Shown here one piece after another: positions 1 through 8,547 of a stretch of 64,000 nucleotides of DNA. The notes below the pieces were generated by a model, which saw nothing but the letters and a program-made list of their open reading frames with translations, did not search any database and was not told where the DNA came from. Every line of letters begins with the position of its first letter. The first letter of the stretch is position 1. This DNA comes from Microbacterium sp. BK668 (GTDB lineage Bacteria; Actinomycetota; Actinomycetes; Actinomycetales; Microbacteriaceae). The position numbers and the translations under genes are program-made. The stretch spans positions 186,001-250,000 of the forward strand of contig NZ_SNWG01000001.1 in assembly GCF_004362195.1 (NCBI RefSeq), read 5' to 3'.

Positions 1-654
1 GTCGCGGGAACTGCCAAGGACGAGGCCAAGCACGTGGCCCAGACCGCCAAGCAGGAGGTCAAGGAGGTCGGGCGCGAAGCGCGCACGCAGATCTCGCGCC
101 TCTACGACGAGACCCGCTCCGAGCTCAGCGGCCAGGCGTCGCAGCGCCAGGACCAGGTCGCTCAGGGTCTGCGCTCGGCGAGCGACGAGCTGCGCAGCAT
201 GGCCGACTCGAGCACGGACGGCGGGGTCGCCACCGACCTCGTGCGGCAGGCGGCCACCCGCCTGAGCAGCGCCGCGTCGTGGCTCGGCGACCGCCAGCCC
301 GCCGACCTCCTCGACGAGGTCAAGCGCTATGCGCGTCGCCGTCCGGTGGTGTTCCTCGGGGTCGCCGCTCTCGCCGGCGTCGTCGTCGGCCGTCTCACGC
401 GCTCGATCGCGGCCGGAGAGCCGGAGCCTGACTACACCCAGAACCGCGGTCTCACCGCCTCGTCCCGTCCCGCTGCGGTCGGTGGAACCGGGTCGGCCTA
501 CGTCGGCACCGGTACGTCGACCGCCGCGTACGGCGACACGCCCGTCTACGACGCCTCATCGGCCGGCCTCGGCACGGGGGTCGGCACGGGAACCGTCGTG
601 GATGCGGCGGACGACGTGAACGACCCGCTCTACGGCTCTGAGGGGCGCGGATGA
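1..654 (+). CDS. ElaB/YqjD-like membrane-anchored helical protein, 5' end cut by window
   Basis: The frame is open from the first base, and its upstream residues (VAGTAKDEAKHVAQTAKQEV) continue a Lys/Glu/Ala-rich helical repeat, so the true start lies left of the window; GTG at 34 is internal. The visible part has an amphipathic helical N-terminal half, then a segment RRRPVVFLGVAALAGVVVG that looks like the single C-terminal membrane anchor of ElaB/YqjD/DUF883 proteins, and a low-complexity Gly/Thr/Tyr tail. The stop overlaps the next ATG (ATGA), so it leads a co-transcribed set of envelope or stress proteins. A LEA-like protective role is possible but only inferred. Confidence 0.75.
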   Translation, partial: VAGTAKDEAKHVAQTAKQEVKEVGREARTQISRLYDETRSELSGQASQRQDQVAQGLRSASDELRSMADSSTDGGVATDLVRQAATRLSSAASWLGDRQPADLLDEVKRYARRRPVVFLGVAALAGVVVGRLTRSIAAGEPEPDYTQNRGLTASSRPAAVGGTGSAYVGTGTSTAAYGDTPVYDASSAGLGTGVGTGTVVDAADDVNDPLYGSEGRG

Positions 655-1118
655 CCGATCAGACACCCGCCGCGCGGAGCATGGAGCCGTCGCGAGCGGC
701 ACCCCTGGACGACTCGACGCCGTCGGAGCGCCAGGCGGCGAACTCGTCGCTGGGTGAGCTCGTCACCCAGGTGCTGGGCGACATGTCGACCCTCATGCGC
801 CAGGAGATCGAGCTCGCCAAGGCCGAGATCCGCGAATCGGCGAAGACCAGCGCGAAGGCGGGCGCCATGCTGGGCGCCGCCGGATACGCGGGGCACCTGA
901 CGATCCTCTTCCTGTCGATCGCCCTCTGGTGGGCGCTCGGCTACCTCATCGGGAACGGATGGTCGGCCCTCGTGGTGGCCGTGATCTGGGGAATCGTCGC
1001 AGCGATCCTCTTCGTCGTCGGCCGGAACAACATGAAGAAGGTTCAGGGAGCCCCTCAGACGGTGGAGACGCTGAAGGAGATTCCCGACACGCTGAAGAGG
1101 AATGAGGAGAACCGATGA
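651..1118 (+). CDS. Phage-holin-family (actinobacterial Holin-X-like) membrane protein
   Basis: This 155-residue protein has a polar N-terminal third (S-L-G-E-L-V-T-Q-V then an RQEIELAKAEI helix), followed by two hydrophobic segments around residues 80-105 and 110-130 separated by a short turn, and a charged tail. The layout, SLGELVxxxxxDxxxLxRxEIxLAKAE and two membrane helices, is that of the actinobacterial Holin-X/DUF1469 family. Despite the family name these are chromosomal envelope proteins, usually found beside DUF3618 genes as here. It overlaps its neighbours on both sides by four bases, so translation is coupled. Its function is unknown. Confidence 0.85.
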   Translation: MTDQTPAARSMEPSRAAPLDDSTPSERQAANSSLGELVTQVLGDMSTLMRQEIELAKAEIRESAKTSAKAGAMLGAAGYAGHLTILFLSIALWWALGYLIGNGWSALVVAVIWGIVAAILFVVGRNNMKKVQGAPQTVETLKEIPDTLKRNEENR

Positions 1119-1768
1119 GCAACCAGTCACCGGAAGAGATCCGGGCGGACATCGAGTCCACTCGGCGCGAGCTCGGTCAGGACGTCGACGCGCTCGCCGA
1201 CAAGGTCACGCCGTCGAAGATCGTCGACCGCCAGAAGAACAAGATCCGCGGAGCCTTCACCAGTGTGCGCGAGAGCGTCATGGGTGCCGCGGACGACTTC
1301 GGGTCGTCGGTGCACGACGCGGGCGACTCGGCCGCATCGGGTGTGCAGCACGCCGGGCAGTCGGTCGCGCACGCCGGTCAGGCCGTGGCGCGCAAGGCGA
1401 AGGGCAACCCGCTCGCGGCCGGACTGATCGCGTTCGGGGCGGGCCTGCTCGTGGCATCCCTCATCCCGGCCTCGGACAAGGAGCGGCAGCTCGCCGCCAA
1501 GGTCGAGGAGAAGGCGCAGCCCCTCGTGGACCAGGCGAAGGATGTCGCCCGAGAGGTCGGCGAGAACCTCAAGGAGCCCGCACGCGACGCGGTCGACTCG
1601 GTCAAGACGACCGCGCAGGACGCCGCCCAGCATGTGGCCGAAGACGCCAAGTCCAGCGGCCAGACGGTCGCGGACCAGGCGAAGGACTCGGCGGGGACGG
1701 CCAAGGAGGAGCTGAGCTCCGGCTCGTCGAGCACCGGCTCGGGAACGACCTCGGGCACCGGCTACTGA
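1115..1768 (+). CDS. DUF3618 domain protein
   Basis: The N-terminus (PEEIRADIESTRRELGQDVDA) is the DUF3618 signature: a short helix with the I-E-x-T-R-x-x-L pattern. After about residue 45 come Ala/His/Asp-rich helical repeats, one hydrophobic segment near residues 95-115 (AAGLIAFGAGLLVASLIPAS), then a long Lys/Asp/Ala helix resembling LEA repeats and a Ser/Gly/Thr tail. The likely topology is a single membrane span with a helical periplasm-facing or cytoplasmic domain. It is the third gene of the overlapping set; DUF3618 genes commonly follow Holin-X genes in Actinobacteria. The biochemical role is unknown. Confidence 0.85.
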   Translation: MSNQSPEEIRADIESTRRELGQDVDALADKVTPSKIVDRQKNKIRGAFTSVRESVMGAADDFGSSVHDAGDSAASGVQHAGQSVAHAGQAVARKAKGNPLAAGLIAFGAGLLVASLIPASDKERQLAAKVEEKAQPLVDQAKDVAREVGENLKEPARDAVDSVKTTAQDAAQHVAEDAKSSGQTVADQAKDSAGTAKEELSSGSSSTGSGTTSGTGY

Positions 1769-1906
1769 CCCATCCGTCGTCCTCGACGACGAACATCGAT
1801 CCGCCTCCGGGTGCGGGACATCGGTCGCGACGAGCGGCCGGACCGCCCCGGGGGCGGACGGGCGTCGCCCTGTCGCCGGATCCCACCCGATGAAAGGAAT
1901 CAGCAC

Positions 1907-2392
1907 GTGCAGATCGTAGAGACCATCGACGTCGACGTCCCCGTGACGACGGCGTACAACCAGTGGACGCAGTTCGAGAGCTTCCCGCACTTCCTTCAGG
2001 AGGTGGAGTCGATCACGCAGATCGACGACACCCACAACCACTGGAAGGTGAAGATCGGCGGGTTCGAGCGTGAGTTCGACACCGAGATCACCGAGCAGCA
2101 CCCCGACGAGCGGGTCGCCTGGAAGAGCGTGGGCGGCGACACGGAGCACGCCGGCGTCGTGACGTTCCACCGCCTGGACGAGGCGAAGACCCGCGTGACG
2201 GTCCAGATCGACTGGGAGCCGGGCGACCTCCTTGAGAAGGTCGGCGCCGCGGTGCACGCGCCGCAGCACGCGGTCAAGAAGGACCTCGACAACTTCAAGG
2301 AGTTCATCGAGGGACGAGGCGCCGAGACCGGCGCCTGGCGCGGCGATGTCGAAGCCGGCACCGGAGATGCGGGCACGGCCCGGGGCCTGTGA
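1907..2392 (+). CDS. SRPBCC family (cyclase/dehydrase-type) protein
   Basis: This 161-residue protein starts VQIVETIDVDVPVTTAYNQW and contains FESFPHFLQEVESI, the typical first strand and helix of the START/SRPBCC fold (polyketide cyclase/dehydrase family, COG5637-like). The fold forms a hydrophobic cavity, but the ligand is unknown. An upstream in-frame ATG at 1811 exists, but GTG at 1907 has a good ribosome site (GAAAGGAA, 1892-1899) and puts the conserved first strand at the N-terminus. It lies 138 bases after the DUF3618 gene and its stop overlaps the next ATG. Homologues are often found among stress-response genes. Confidence 0.85.
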   Translation: MQIVETIDVDVPVTTAYNQWTQFESFPHFLQEVESITQIDDTHNHWKVKIGGFEREFDTEITEQHPDERVAWKSVGGDTEHAGVVTFHRLDEAKTRVTVQIDWEPGDLLEKVGAAVHAPQHAVKKDLDNFKEFIEGRGAETGAWRGDVEAGTGDAGTARGL

Positions 2393-2571
2393 TGAGCGAC
2401 GCATCGAACAAGCCCAGCCAGGCCGAGGGCGAAGACCCCGATCGTCCGGGTACGGGCGACGGGTCGGAGGCGACGGACATGCCCTCGCAGGCCGAGGGCG
2501 AGGATCGCTCCCCGCAGACCGGCGACCAGCAGTCCGACGGCACCGCGGACGGCGGCACGCCCGGAGCATGA
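2392..2571 (+). CDS. Small acidic low-complexity protein
   Basis: This 59-residue, Asp/Glu/Gly/Ser-rich protein has no hydrophobic segment. It carries an internal duplication of PSQAEGED separated by about 22 residues. The ATG overlaps the SRPBCC stop (TGATG), arguing for coupled translation; a GTG three bases upstream is an alternative start. It is probably intrinsically disordered. I do not recognise a family. Confidence 0.6.
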   Translation: MSDASNKPSQAEGEDPDRPGTGDGSEATDMPSQAEGEDRSPQTGDQQSDGTADGGTPGA

Positions 2572-2941
2572 CGTGATGTGACGAGCCGGCGCTTCCCGAT
2601 CTCGCGGAGTGCCGGCTCGTGCGCTTCTCCGGCTCTCGCGGTCGAGGTCCTCATCCCGGCAGCGGATCGCCCAGCTGAGCTCACCGCCACCCGCGCGAAG
2701 CTCTCCTCTCACGGCGATCCGCCCCTCGGCGTGCTCGTGAGCCACCGGCCCGAACAGCGACCGGCGGTGTCCGCGACGCCTGCGCGCCGCGAGACGCCGG
2801 CGATCGACCTCTTGGACTGAGTCCATCGGCGCGAGAAGGAGAAGCAGTGTGCACTGCTTCTCCTTCTTCTGCAAGCCCCTCCCCGGTTCTCCGCTTCCCG
2901 CCGACGATCCAGGAAGCGAAGACATCGGGGAGGTGGCGCGC
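2572..2941. other. 370-base gene-free stretch before the sigma-factor gene
   Basis: No convincing gene is present. An 80-residue reading frame (2578-2820) has no ribosome site and no recognisable composition. The stretch holds the long inverted repeat listed separately and, just before the sigma gene, the purine-rich ribosome site GGGGAGGTGG. Confidence 0.6.
2834..2867. terminator. 16-bp perfect inverted repeat, probable terminator of the stress operon
   Basis: The arms AGAAGGAGAAGCAGTG and its exact reverse complement are separated by only two bases, so the hairpin would close on a four-base loop. It is followed by TCTTCT rather than a U-run, which is common for actinobacterial terminators. 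It sits between the stress operon and the sigma gene. A protein-binding palindrome is the alternative. Confidence 0.6.
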
Positions 2942-3670
2942 ATGAGCGGATTCGCGGCCGGATCCCGGGCGGGCGATGCCCGGGTGCTCGAGAACATGGG
3001 CCTGGCCCGACGCGTCGCCCGCCGCTTCTTCCGGGCGGGGACGAACCGCGACGACGACCTCGTGCAGGTCGCCTACATCGGCCTCGTCAAGGCCGCGCAG
3101 CGCTTCGAGCCGGCGCGCGGGACCGATTTCGCCGCGTACGCGGTGCCGACGATCTCGGGCGAGATCAAGCGGCACCTGCGCGACCACGGATGGTTCGTCC
3201 GGCCACCGCGCGCGGTGCAGGAGCTGCGCCTGCGGATCGGCGAGGTCGCGCCCCGCCTGACGCAGACCCTCGGACACCGGCCCTCGCTCGCAGAGCTCGC
3301 GACGGAGCTCGACGAGCCCGTCGACCGGGTGCGCGAGGCGATCGACAGCGGCGCGCACCTGCGCCCGCTGTCACTCGACGCGCCGGTCGGCGACGATGCC
3401 GACGACACCCTCGGCAGCCTTCTGTCCCGCACGACCGGCGAGTGGGAGCGGGCGGAGCTCGGGATGCTGCTGTGGGCCGCGCTGCGACGGCTCTCGCCGC
3501 GCGACCGGCGTGTCGTGCAGCTGCGATTCTTCGAGGACTGCACGCAGGACGACATCGCCGCCCGCGTCGGCGTGACGCAGATGACCGTGTCGCGCATCCT
3601 CACGCGGACCCTTCGCGCGCTCCGCGAGGATCTCCAGGAGGAACCGGCGTGGAATCGGCGGAGCGCGTGA
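2942..3670 (+). CDS. SigB/SigF-type RNA polymerase sigma factor
   Basis: This 242-residue protein has region 2 (NMGLARRVARRFF, DDLVQVAYIGLVKAAQRF, FAAYAVPTISGEIKRHLRDHGW), region 3, and region 4 with a helix-turn-helix (CTQDDIAARVGVTQMTVSRIL). The LVQVAYIGLVKA and SGEIKRHLRDHGW motifs are those of the SigB/SigF/SigG general-stress and sporulation group, not of ECF sigmas. ATG 2942 is chosen because GGGGAGGTGG lies seven bases upstream; an extension to 2849 would begin in the hairpin. No anti-sigma or anti-anti-sigma gene is adjacent, which is unusual for this group. Its closeness to the stress operon suggests that operon as a target, but this is not shown. Confidence 0.92.
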   Translation: MSGFAAGSRAGDARVLENMGLARRVARRFFRAGTNRDDDLVQVAYIGLVKAAQRFEPARGTDFAAYAVPTISGEIKRHLRDHGWFVRPPRAVQELRLRIGEVAPRLTQTLGHRPSLAELATELDEPVDRVREAIDSGAHLRPLSLDAPVGDDADDTLGSLLSRTTGEWERAELGMLLWAALRRLSPRDRRVVQLRFFEDCTQDDIAARVGVTQMTVSRILTRTLRALREDLQEEPAWNRRSA

Positions 3671-3675
3671 GGGTG

Positions 3676-4656
3676 TCAGCGATCGCCTGCCGCCGGCAGC
3701 AGGCCGTCGACGGCGGACAGCACATCATCCACGCCGACCGCGAGGAGCGCGGGATCGGGCTCCTCGGCGAAGGCCTCCCCGCGTCGAACGCGCTCGTCGG
3801 TGAGCACGACGTGCGGACCGGGCGGCGGTCCCCACTCCGAGGGGGAGGCGGGACCGAACAGCACGACCGAGGGCCGGCTGTAGGCGGACGCGAGGTGCGC
3901 GGCACCCGTGTCGGCCGACACGACCAGACGCGCGTCGGCGATGACCGAAGCGAACGTCCCGAGGTCGATGCGGCCCGCGAGCACCGCCGACGCGTCGTCG
4001 CCGGCCTGCTCGGCCACGACGAGGGCACGCTCCCGCTCCCGGGCGTCGCCGGTGTAGACGACGGCGTGCCCGTCCGCTCGCAGCCGGCGGGCGACGGCGG
4101 CGAAGCGCTCGACGGGCCACCGCCGCGAGCCGTAGAACGCGCCGACGTGGACGACCGTCGCGCCGTGCGCGGGGCTGGGCGCCCCCCGCTGGAGCCGGAC
4201 GTCGTCCGCCTGCGCGCGCACTCCGTACGCGCCGACGAGACGCACCCACCGCTCGCGCTCGAGGATCCCGTCCTGCCAGGCCGGCATGCCGGGATCCCCC
4301 GCCGCCTCGCCGTCGATCTCCGGCACGCGGTGGACGATCTTCAGCCGCGGCTGGAGCTCGTCGATGCGGCCCCGGCTCTCGGTCCCCTTCCCGTGCATGT
4401 TGACGGCGATGTCGGCCCGGCCGCGTTCGAGCGCGACCTGCTCGTCCAGTCCCGGGGTGGGGAGGATGTCGTCGACCCCTTCGACCAGCTCGACGATCGG
4501 CGCGAGCCATCCGGGCACGGCCAGGACGAGGCGATGATCGGGATACGCGTGGCGCAGTCCCCGGATCGCCGGAACGGCGACGAGGAGGTCGCCGAGCTTG
4601 AGCGCGCGAAGGACCACGAGCTCCGGGCGCCCGTCCGGCGGGCCGAGTTGCCGCAT
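3676..4656 (-). CDS. Glycosyltransferase family 9 (heptosyltransferase-like)
   Basis: This 326-residue protein begins with LVVLRALKLGDLLVAVPAIR, the ADP-heptose:LPS heptosyltransferase signature (R-x-x-x-L-G-D), and has the C-terminal donor-site pattern RRWPVERFAAVARRLRADG plus SADTGAAHLASAYSRPSVVLFG. GT9 enzymes transfer heptose from ADP-heptose. The ATG at 4656 is preceded on its strand by a GGGGGG ribosome site. It faces the sigma gene 3' to 3' with five bases between and is divergent from the GmhB-like gene, so the heptose locus begins here. The acceptor is unknown, since the organism should lack LPS. Confidence 0.9.
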   Translation of the reverse strand: MRQLGPPDGRPELVVLRALKLGDLLVAVPAIRGLRHAYPDHRLVLAVPGWLAPIVELVEGVDDILPTPGLDEQVALERGRADIAVNMHGKGTESRGRIDELQPRLKIVHRVPEIDGEAAGDPGMPAWQDGILERERWVRLVGAYGVRAQADDVRLQRGAPSPAHGATVVHVGAFYGSRRWPVERFAAVARRLRADGHAVVYTGDARERERALVVAEQAGDDASAVLAGRIDLGTFASVIADARLVVSADTGAAHLASAYSRPSVVLFGPASPSEWGPPPGPHVVLTDERVRRGEAFAEEPDPALLAVGVDDVLSAVDGLLPAAGDR

Positions 4657-4719
4657 CCCCCCAGCATCCCAGCCCCCCGGACGGATGGGGCGCCGAGCAT
4701 AGGCAGGAAGCGCCCGCGC

Positions 4720-5262
4720 GTGGATGCGGTGCTGTTCGACCGCGACGGCACGCTCGTCGTCGACGTCCCGTACAACGGCGACCCCGCGGCCGTCACGCCG
4801 ATGCCCGGGGCGCGGGAGGCGGTCGCCCGGCTGCGCCGCGCCGGCGTGCGGGTGGGTGTGGTCTCGAACCAGTCCGGCATCGGCCGCGGCATCCTCACCC
4901 ATGACGACGTGGGGGCGGTCAACGCGCGGGTCGACGAGCTTGTCGGGCCTCTCGAGGTGTGGGAGTACTGCCCGCACGAGCCGCGCGCCGCCTGCGACTG
5001 CCGCAAGCCGCTCCCCGGGCTCGTCCTGCGAGCCTGCCGTCGGCTCGGGGTGGAGCCGCGGCACACCGTCGTGGTGGGCGACATCGGGACGGATGTCGAG
5101 GCCGCCGCCGCCGCCGGCTGCGCGGCGATCCTCATTCCCACCCCCATCACCCGCCGCGATGAGGTCGCGGGCGCGCCCGTCGTCGCTTCGGACCTCGACG
5201 AGGCCGTCGACATCGTCCTGGCCGCGCGACTGGCACCGCTCAGCGCGGGAGGGCTGACGTGA
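4720..5262 (+). CDS. gmhB: GmhB-like D-glycero-D-manno-heptose 1,7-bisphosphate phosphatase (HAD-IIIA)
   Basis: This 180-residue HAD enzyme has motif I (VLFDRDGTLVVDVPYNGDP), motif II (VVSNQSGIGRG) and motif IV (VVGDIGTDVEAAAAAGC). Between them lies CPHEPRAACDCRKPLPG, the Cys-x-His...Cys-x-Cys zinc loop typical of GmhB, which removes the 7-phosphate of heptose 1,7-bisphosphate. Histidinol-phosphate phosphatases share the fold, so the locus (GmhA-like and HldE-like genes downstream) decides the call. GTG at 4720 is chosen because AGGAAG lies ten bases upstream and the HAD core begins at once. It overlaps the next gene by four bases. Confidence 0.85.
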   Translation: MDAVLFDRDGTLVVDVPYNGDPAAVTPMPGAREAVARLRRAGVRVGVVSNQSGIGRGILTHDDVGAVNARVDELVGPLEVWEYCPHEPRAACDCRKPLPGLVLRACRRLGVEPRHTVVVGDIGTDVEAAAAAGCAAILIPTPITRRDEVAGAPVVASDLDEAVDIVLAARLAPLSAGGLT

Positions 5263-6305
5263 CCCGGCGGGTCCTGGTCGCCCGCCTCGACAGCACCGGC
5301 GACGTGCTGCTGTGCGGCCCCGCCGTGCGCGCCGTCGCGGCCGGCGCCGACGAGGTGTGGATGCTGTGCAGCAGCCGCGGGGCCGAGGCGGCCGGGCTTC
5401 TCCCCGGCGTCGACCGCGTGCTGGAGTGGGACTGCCCGTGGATCACGGCGAACCCGCCGGCGGCGACCCCCGAGCGGCTCGCCGACCTGCAGGCCCTCGT
5501 CACCCCGGGCCTCTTCGACTCCGCGGTGATCCTCACGTCGTTCCACCAGTCCCCGCTGCCCCTCGCGCTCCAGCTCCGGCTGGCGGGCGTCCCCTTCATG
5601 GTCGGGGCCTCCGTCGACTACGCCGGCACTCTCCTCGACGTGCGGTTGCGGCCGGGCGAGGACTTCCCCGAAGAGCTGCCCGAGCCGCTGCGTGCGCTGA
5701 CGATCGCCCGCGCCGCAGGGTTCGACCTGCCCGAGGGCGACGCGGGTCGGCTTCAGGTCGTGCCGGGCGAGCCCCCGGCGAACCTCGGCGCCGGCAGCCC
5801 GGTCGTCGTGCACCCGGGTGCGGACGCCCCGTCGCGGCGGTGGCCCGCCGAGCACTTCGCGGACGCCGTCCGGCTGCTGCACGCCGAGGGGCTGGACGTC
5901 GTCGTGACGGGCGGCCGGGGCGAGATGGAGCTCACGAGGCTCGTGTCGGGGGACGGCGCCTTCGCGCGCGACCTCGGGGGTTCGACCGATCTCGCGGCGA
6001 TGGCCGGCCTCCTCGAGCGGGCCCGTGTCCTCGTCTGCGGCAACACCGGCCCCGCGCATCTGGCCGCGGCCGTCGGGACGCCGGTGGTGAGCCTGTTCTC
6101 CCCGGTCGTGCCGGCCGTGCAGTGGGCGCCGTATGGGGTGCCGGTCATCCTGCTCGGCGATCAGGACGCCGTGTGCCGCGGCACGCGTGCGCGGGAGTGC
6201 CCCGTGCCGGGGCATCCCTGCCTGTCGTCGGTGACTCCCGGGCAGGTGGCTGAAGCCGTCCAGGCTCTCGCGAGGACGGACGTACGAGAGGAGGCGCCGG
6301 TATGA
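5259..6305 (+). CDS. Glycosyltransferase family 9 (heptosyltransferase-like)
   Basis: This 348-residue protein opens with [20 protein letters not shown], the GT9 N-terminal glycine loop, and carries [20 protein letters not shown] and [22 protein letters not shown], which shape the nucleotide-heptose site. The C-terminal part has a Cys pattern ([16 protein letters not shown]) seen in several GT9 proteins. The GTG start overlaps the phosphatase stop (GTGA), so the two are translationally coupled. It likely adds heptose to a cell-envelope glycan or glycolipid; the acceptor is not evident. Confidence 0.9.
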   Translation: MTRRVLVARLDSTGDVLLCGPAVRAVAAGADEVWMLCSSRGAEAAGLLPGVDRVLEWDCPWITANPPAATPERLADLQALVTPGLFDSAVILTSFHQSPLPLALQLRLAGVPFMVGASVDYAGTLLDVRLRPGEDFPEELPEPLRALTIARAAGFDLPEGDAGRLQVVPGEPPANLGAGSPVVVHPGADAPSRRWPAEHFADAVRLLHAEGLDVVVTGGRGEMELTRLVSGDGAFARDLGGSTDLAAMAGLLERARVLVCGNTGPAHLAAAVGTPVVSLFSPVVPAVQWAPYGVPVILLGDQDAVCRGTRARECPVPGHPCLSSVTPGQVAEAVQALARTDVREEAPV

Positions 6306-7303
6306 GAGTTCTCATCTGGCACGTGCACGGCGGATACACCGATGCGTTCGTGCGCGGGGACCACGAGTATCTGGTTCCCGTGAACGACGCTCGGGATGCC
6401 TGGGGTCTCGGTCTCGCGGGGCGCTCATGGCCGCAGGCGACCGAGGTCACGCACGACGCCCTGCGCGAGACCGACGTCGATGTCGTCGTGCTGCAGCGCC
6501 CCGAGGAGCTCGAGCTCGCGGAGCAGCTCACGGGACGGCGGCCCGGGTACGACCTGCCGGCCGTCTACCTCGAGCACAACGCGCCGCGGCCGGAAGTCGT
6601 CACGAGCCGGCATCCGCTCGCCGACCAGCGACGGATCCCGATCGTCCACGTCACGCACTTCAACGAGCTCTACTGGGACAACGGCGAGGCGCGAACGATC
6701 GTCATCGAGCACGGGCTCCCCGACCCGGGCGAGACCTATACCGGCGACCTCCCCGCTCTCGGGGTCGTCATCAACGAGCCGGTGCGGCGCTGGCGGATCG
6801 CGGGCACGGACCTCCTCCCCGCGTTCGGCCGCCTCGCCCCCGTCGACGTCTTCGGCATGGGCGGCGAGCTCCTGAGCGACAGGCTCCCCCACGGCAGCGG
6901 TGTCGCCTGGGCCGGAAATCACTCCCCCGAGGGACTCCGCCGCGAGCTCGGCCGCCGCCGCCTCTACCTGCACCCCTATCGGTGGACCTCCCTCGGCCTG
7001 TCACTCATCGAGGCGATGCTCATGGGGATGCCGGTCGTCGCGCTCGCCGCGACGGAAGTGCTGCGGGCCGTTCCCCCAGGCGTCGGTGTGGTGGCCACCG
7101 ACCTCGACACCCTCAGGCACGCCGCCATCGCGTACCTCGTCGACGAGGAGCACGCGCGCGAGGCGGGACACCGCGCACGCCTCCACGCGCTGCGGCGCTT
7201 CAGTCACCCGACCTTCCTCGCACGGTGGGATGCCGTGCTCGGAGAGGCCGCGTCCGCCCTCCCGCGCGCCCGAGCGGGACTTGCCGAAAGGAGCCTCCGA
7301 TGA
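6302..7303 (+). CDS. Glycosyltransferase (GT-B, GT4-like)
   Basis: This 333-residue protein starts [20 protein letters not shown] and contains [12 protein letters not shown] in the N-terminal Rossmann half. In the C-terminal half, [29 protein letters not shown] is the E-x7-E-like donor motif of GT4-type retaining transferases. It overlaps its neighbours by four bases on each side, so it is part of one transcript with the GT9 and the next GT4 gene. Donor and acceptor cannot be read from the sequence; a role in building the same heptose-containing glycan is inferred from position. Confidence 0.85.
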   Translation: MRVLIWHVHGGYTDAFVRGDHEYLVPVNDARDAWGLGLAGRSWPQATEVTHDALRETDVDVVVLQRPEELELAEQLTGRRPGYDLPAVYLEHNAPRPEVVTSRHPLADQRRIPIVHVTHFNELYWDNGEARTIVIEHGLPDPGETYTGDLPALGVVINEPVRRWRIAGTDLLPAFGRLAPVDVFGMGGELLSDRLPHGSGVAWAGNHSPEGLRRELGRRRLYLHPYRWTSLGLSLIEAMLMGMPVVALAATEVLRAVPPGVGVVATDLDTLRHAAIAYLVDEEHAREAGHRARLHALRRFSHPTFLARWDAVLGEAASALPRARAGLAERSLR

Positions 7304-8547
7304 GGATCGACATGGTGTCGGAGCACGCGAGTCCCCTCGCGACCCTCGGCGGCGTCGACGCCGGCGGGCAGAACGTGCACGTCGCCGCGCTGTCGTCGGC
7401 CCTCGCCGACCGGGGTCACACGGTCCGCGTGTTCACCCGGCGAGACGACGCCGCGCTGCCGGAGCGGGTCGCGCTCGCTCCCGGGGTCGAGGTCGTGCAC
7501 GTCGCCGCGGGGCCGGTGGAGCCGATACCCAAGGACGACCTCCTCCCGTGGATGGACGACTTCGGCGACCGTCTCGCGGCCCACTGGGACATCGACCCCC
7601 CGGACGTCGTCCACAGCCACTTCTGGATGTCGGGCCTGGCAGCCCTGCGCGGATCCCGGGGCGACGTGCCGTGGCCGGTCCTGCACACCTTCCACGCCCT
7701 CGGCAACGTCAAGCGGCGACATCAGGGCAGCGACGACACGAGTCCCGCCGAGCGGGCGACCCTGGAGCCGGGCGTCGGCCGGCAGGCGGACGCCGTGATC
7801 GCGACCTGCTCGGACGAGGCGTTCGAGCTCACGCGGCTCGGCATCCCGAGCACGCGCATCTCGGTCGTCCCGTGCGGTGTCGACAACGCGCTCTTCACCC
7901 CGGACGGACCCTCCGCGGCGCGGACCGACCGGCTCCGGATCATGAGCGTCGGCCGGCTCGTGCCGCGCAAGGGGGTCGGGACCACGATCACGGCGCTCGC
8001 CGAACTCGTGCGGCGCGGCCGCACCGACGTCGAACTGGTCGTGGTGGGCGGCTCGCGCACCGCCGACCGGATCGACGAGGACCAGGACGTGCAGCGTCTC
8101 GCCGCTCTCGCCCGCCGGCTCGGCGTCGAGGAGCACATCTCGTTCCTCGGCCAGGTTCCGCACGCCGAGCTCCCGTCGCACCTGCGGTCGGCGGACGTGA
8201 TCGTATGCGCTCCGTGGTACGAGCCGTTCGGCATCGTGCCGCTGGAGGCCATGGCGACAGGCGTCCCCGTCGTCGCCGCCGCCGTGGGCGGTCTCATCGA
8301 CACCGTCGTCGACGGCGTGACCGGTCTTCACGTCCCCCCGCGCGACCCGTCCGCGATCGCGGACGCGGTCGAGACGCTCCTCGCCGATGCCGACCTGCGC
8401 GCCTCGCTCGGCGCGGCGGGCGTTGCCCGCACGGCGCGGCGCTACACCTGGACGCGGGTCGCCGCCGAGACGGAGCGCGTGTACCGTCGCGCGGCCGCCC
8501 AGCGGCCCGCGACTGTGCGGACGCAGCGGAACGCGGGACGCGCATGA
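7300..8547 (+). CDS. Glycosyltransferase family 4 (GT1/sucrose-synthase-like)
   Basis: This 415-residue GT-B protein has the N-terminal glycine loop [22 protein letters not shown], typical of the MshA/sucrose-phosphate-synthase branch (G-G-x-x-x-G-G-Q-N), then [12 protein letters not shown]. The C-terminal half has [14 protein letters not shown] and [24 protein letters not shown], the E-x7-E donor motif. ATG 7300 follows GAAAGGAG and overlaps the previous stop. MshA uses UDP-GlcNAc, but MshA identity is not claimed: it lies in the heptose cluster rather than beside mycothiol genes. Confidence 0.88.
   Translation: MRIDMVSEHASPLATLGGVDAGGQNVHVAALSSALADRGHTVRVFTRRDDAALPERVALAPGVEVVHVAAGPVEPIPKDDLLPWMDDFGDRLAAHWDIDPPDVVHSHFWMSGLAALRGSRGDVPWPVLHTFHALGNVKRRHQGSDDTSPAERATLEPGVGRQADAVIATCSDEAFELTRLGIPSTRISVVPCGVDNALFTPDGPSAARTDRLRIMSVGRLVPRKGVGTTITALAELVRRGRTDVELVVVGGSRTADRIDEDQDVQRLAALARRLGVEEHISFLGQVPHAELPSHLRSADVIVCAPWYEPFGIVPLEAMATGVPVVAAAVGGLIDTVVDGVTGLHVPPRDPSAIADAVETLLADADLRASLGAAGVARTARRYTWTRVAAETERVYRRAAAQRPATVRTQRNAGRA

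Noticed and set aside
651..1118. Prophage lysis gene (holin)
   Set aside because: The family name is historical; no endolysin, capsid or integrase genes are near, and the partner genes are chromosomal stress proteins.
1127..2569. Long reverse frame under the stress operon
   Set aside because: Antisense shadow; the forward genes have recognisable families and overlapping starts and stops.
2578..2820. 80-residue frame between the small acidic protein and the hairpin
   Set aside because: No ribosome site, no family-like composition and a start buried in the previous stop region.
3190..5262. A 690-residue forward reading frame across the reverse-strand GT9 gene
   Set aside because: Its first two thirds are Arg/Ala/Pro shadow sequence over the sigma and GT9 genes; only the end from GTG 4720 is a real HAD protein.
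7300..8547. Mycothiol glycosyltransferase MshA
   Set aside because: The N-terminal motif is similar, but operon position in the heptose cluster and lack of other mycothiol genes make this unsafe.
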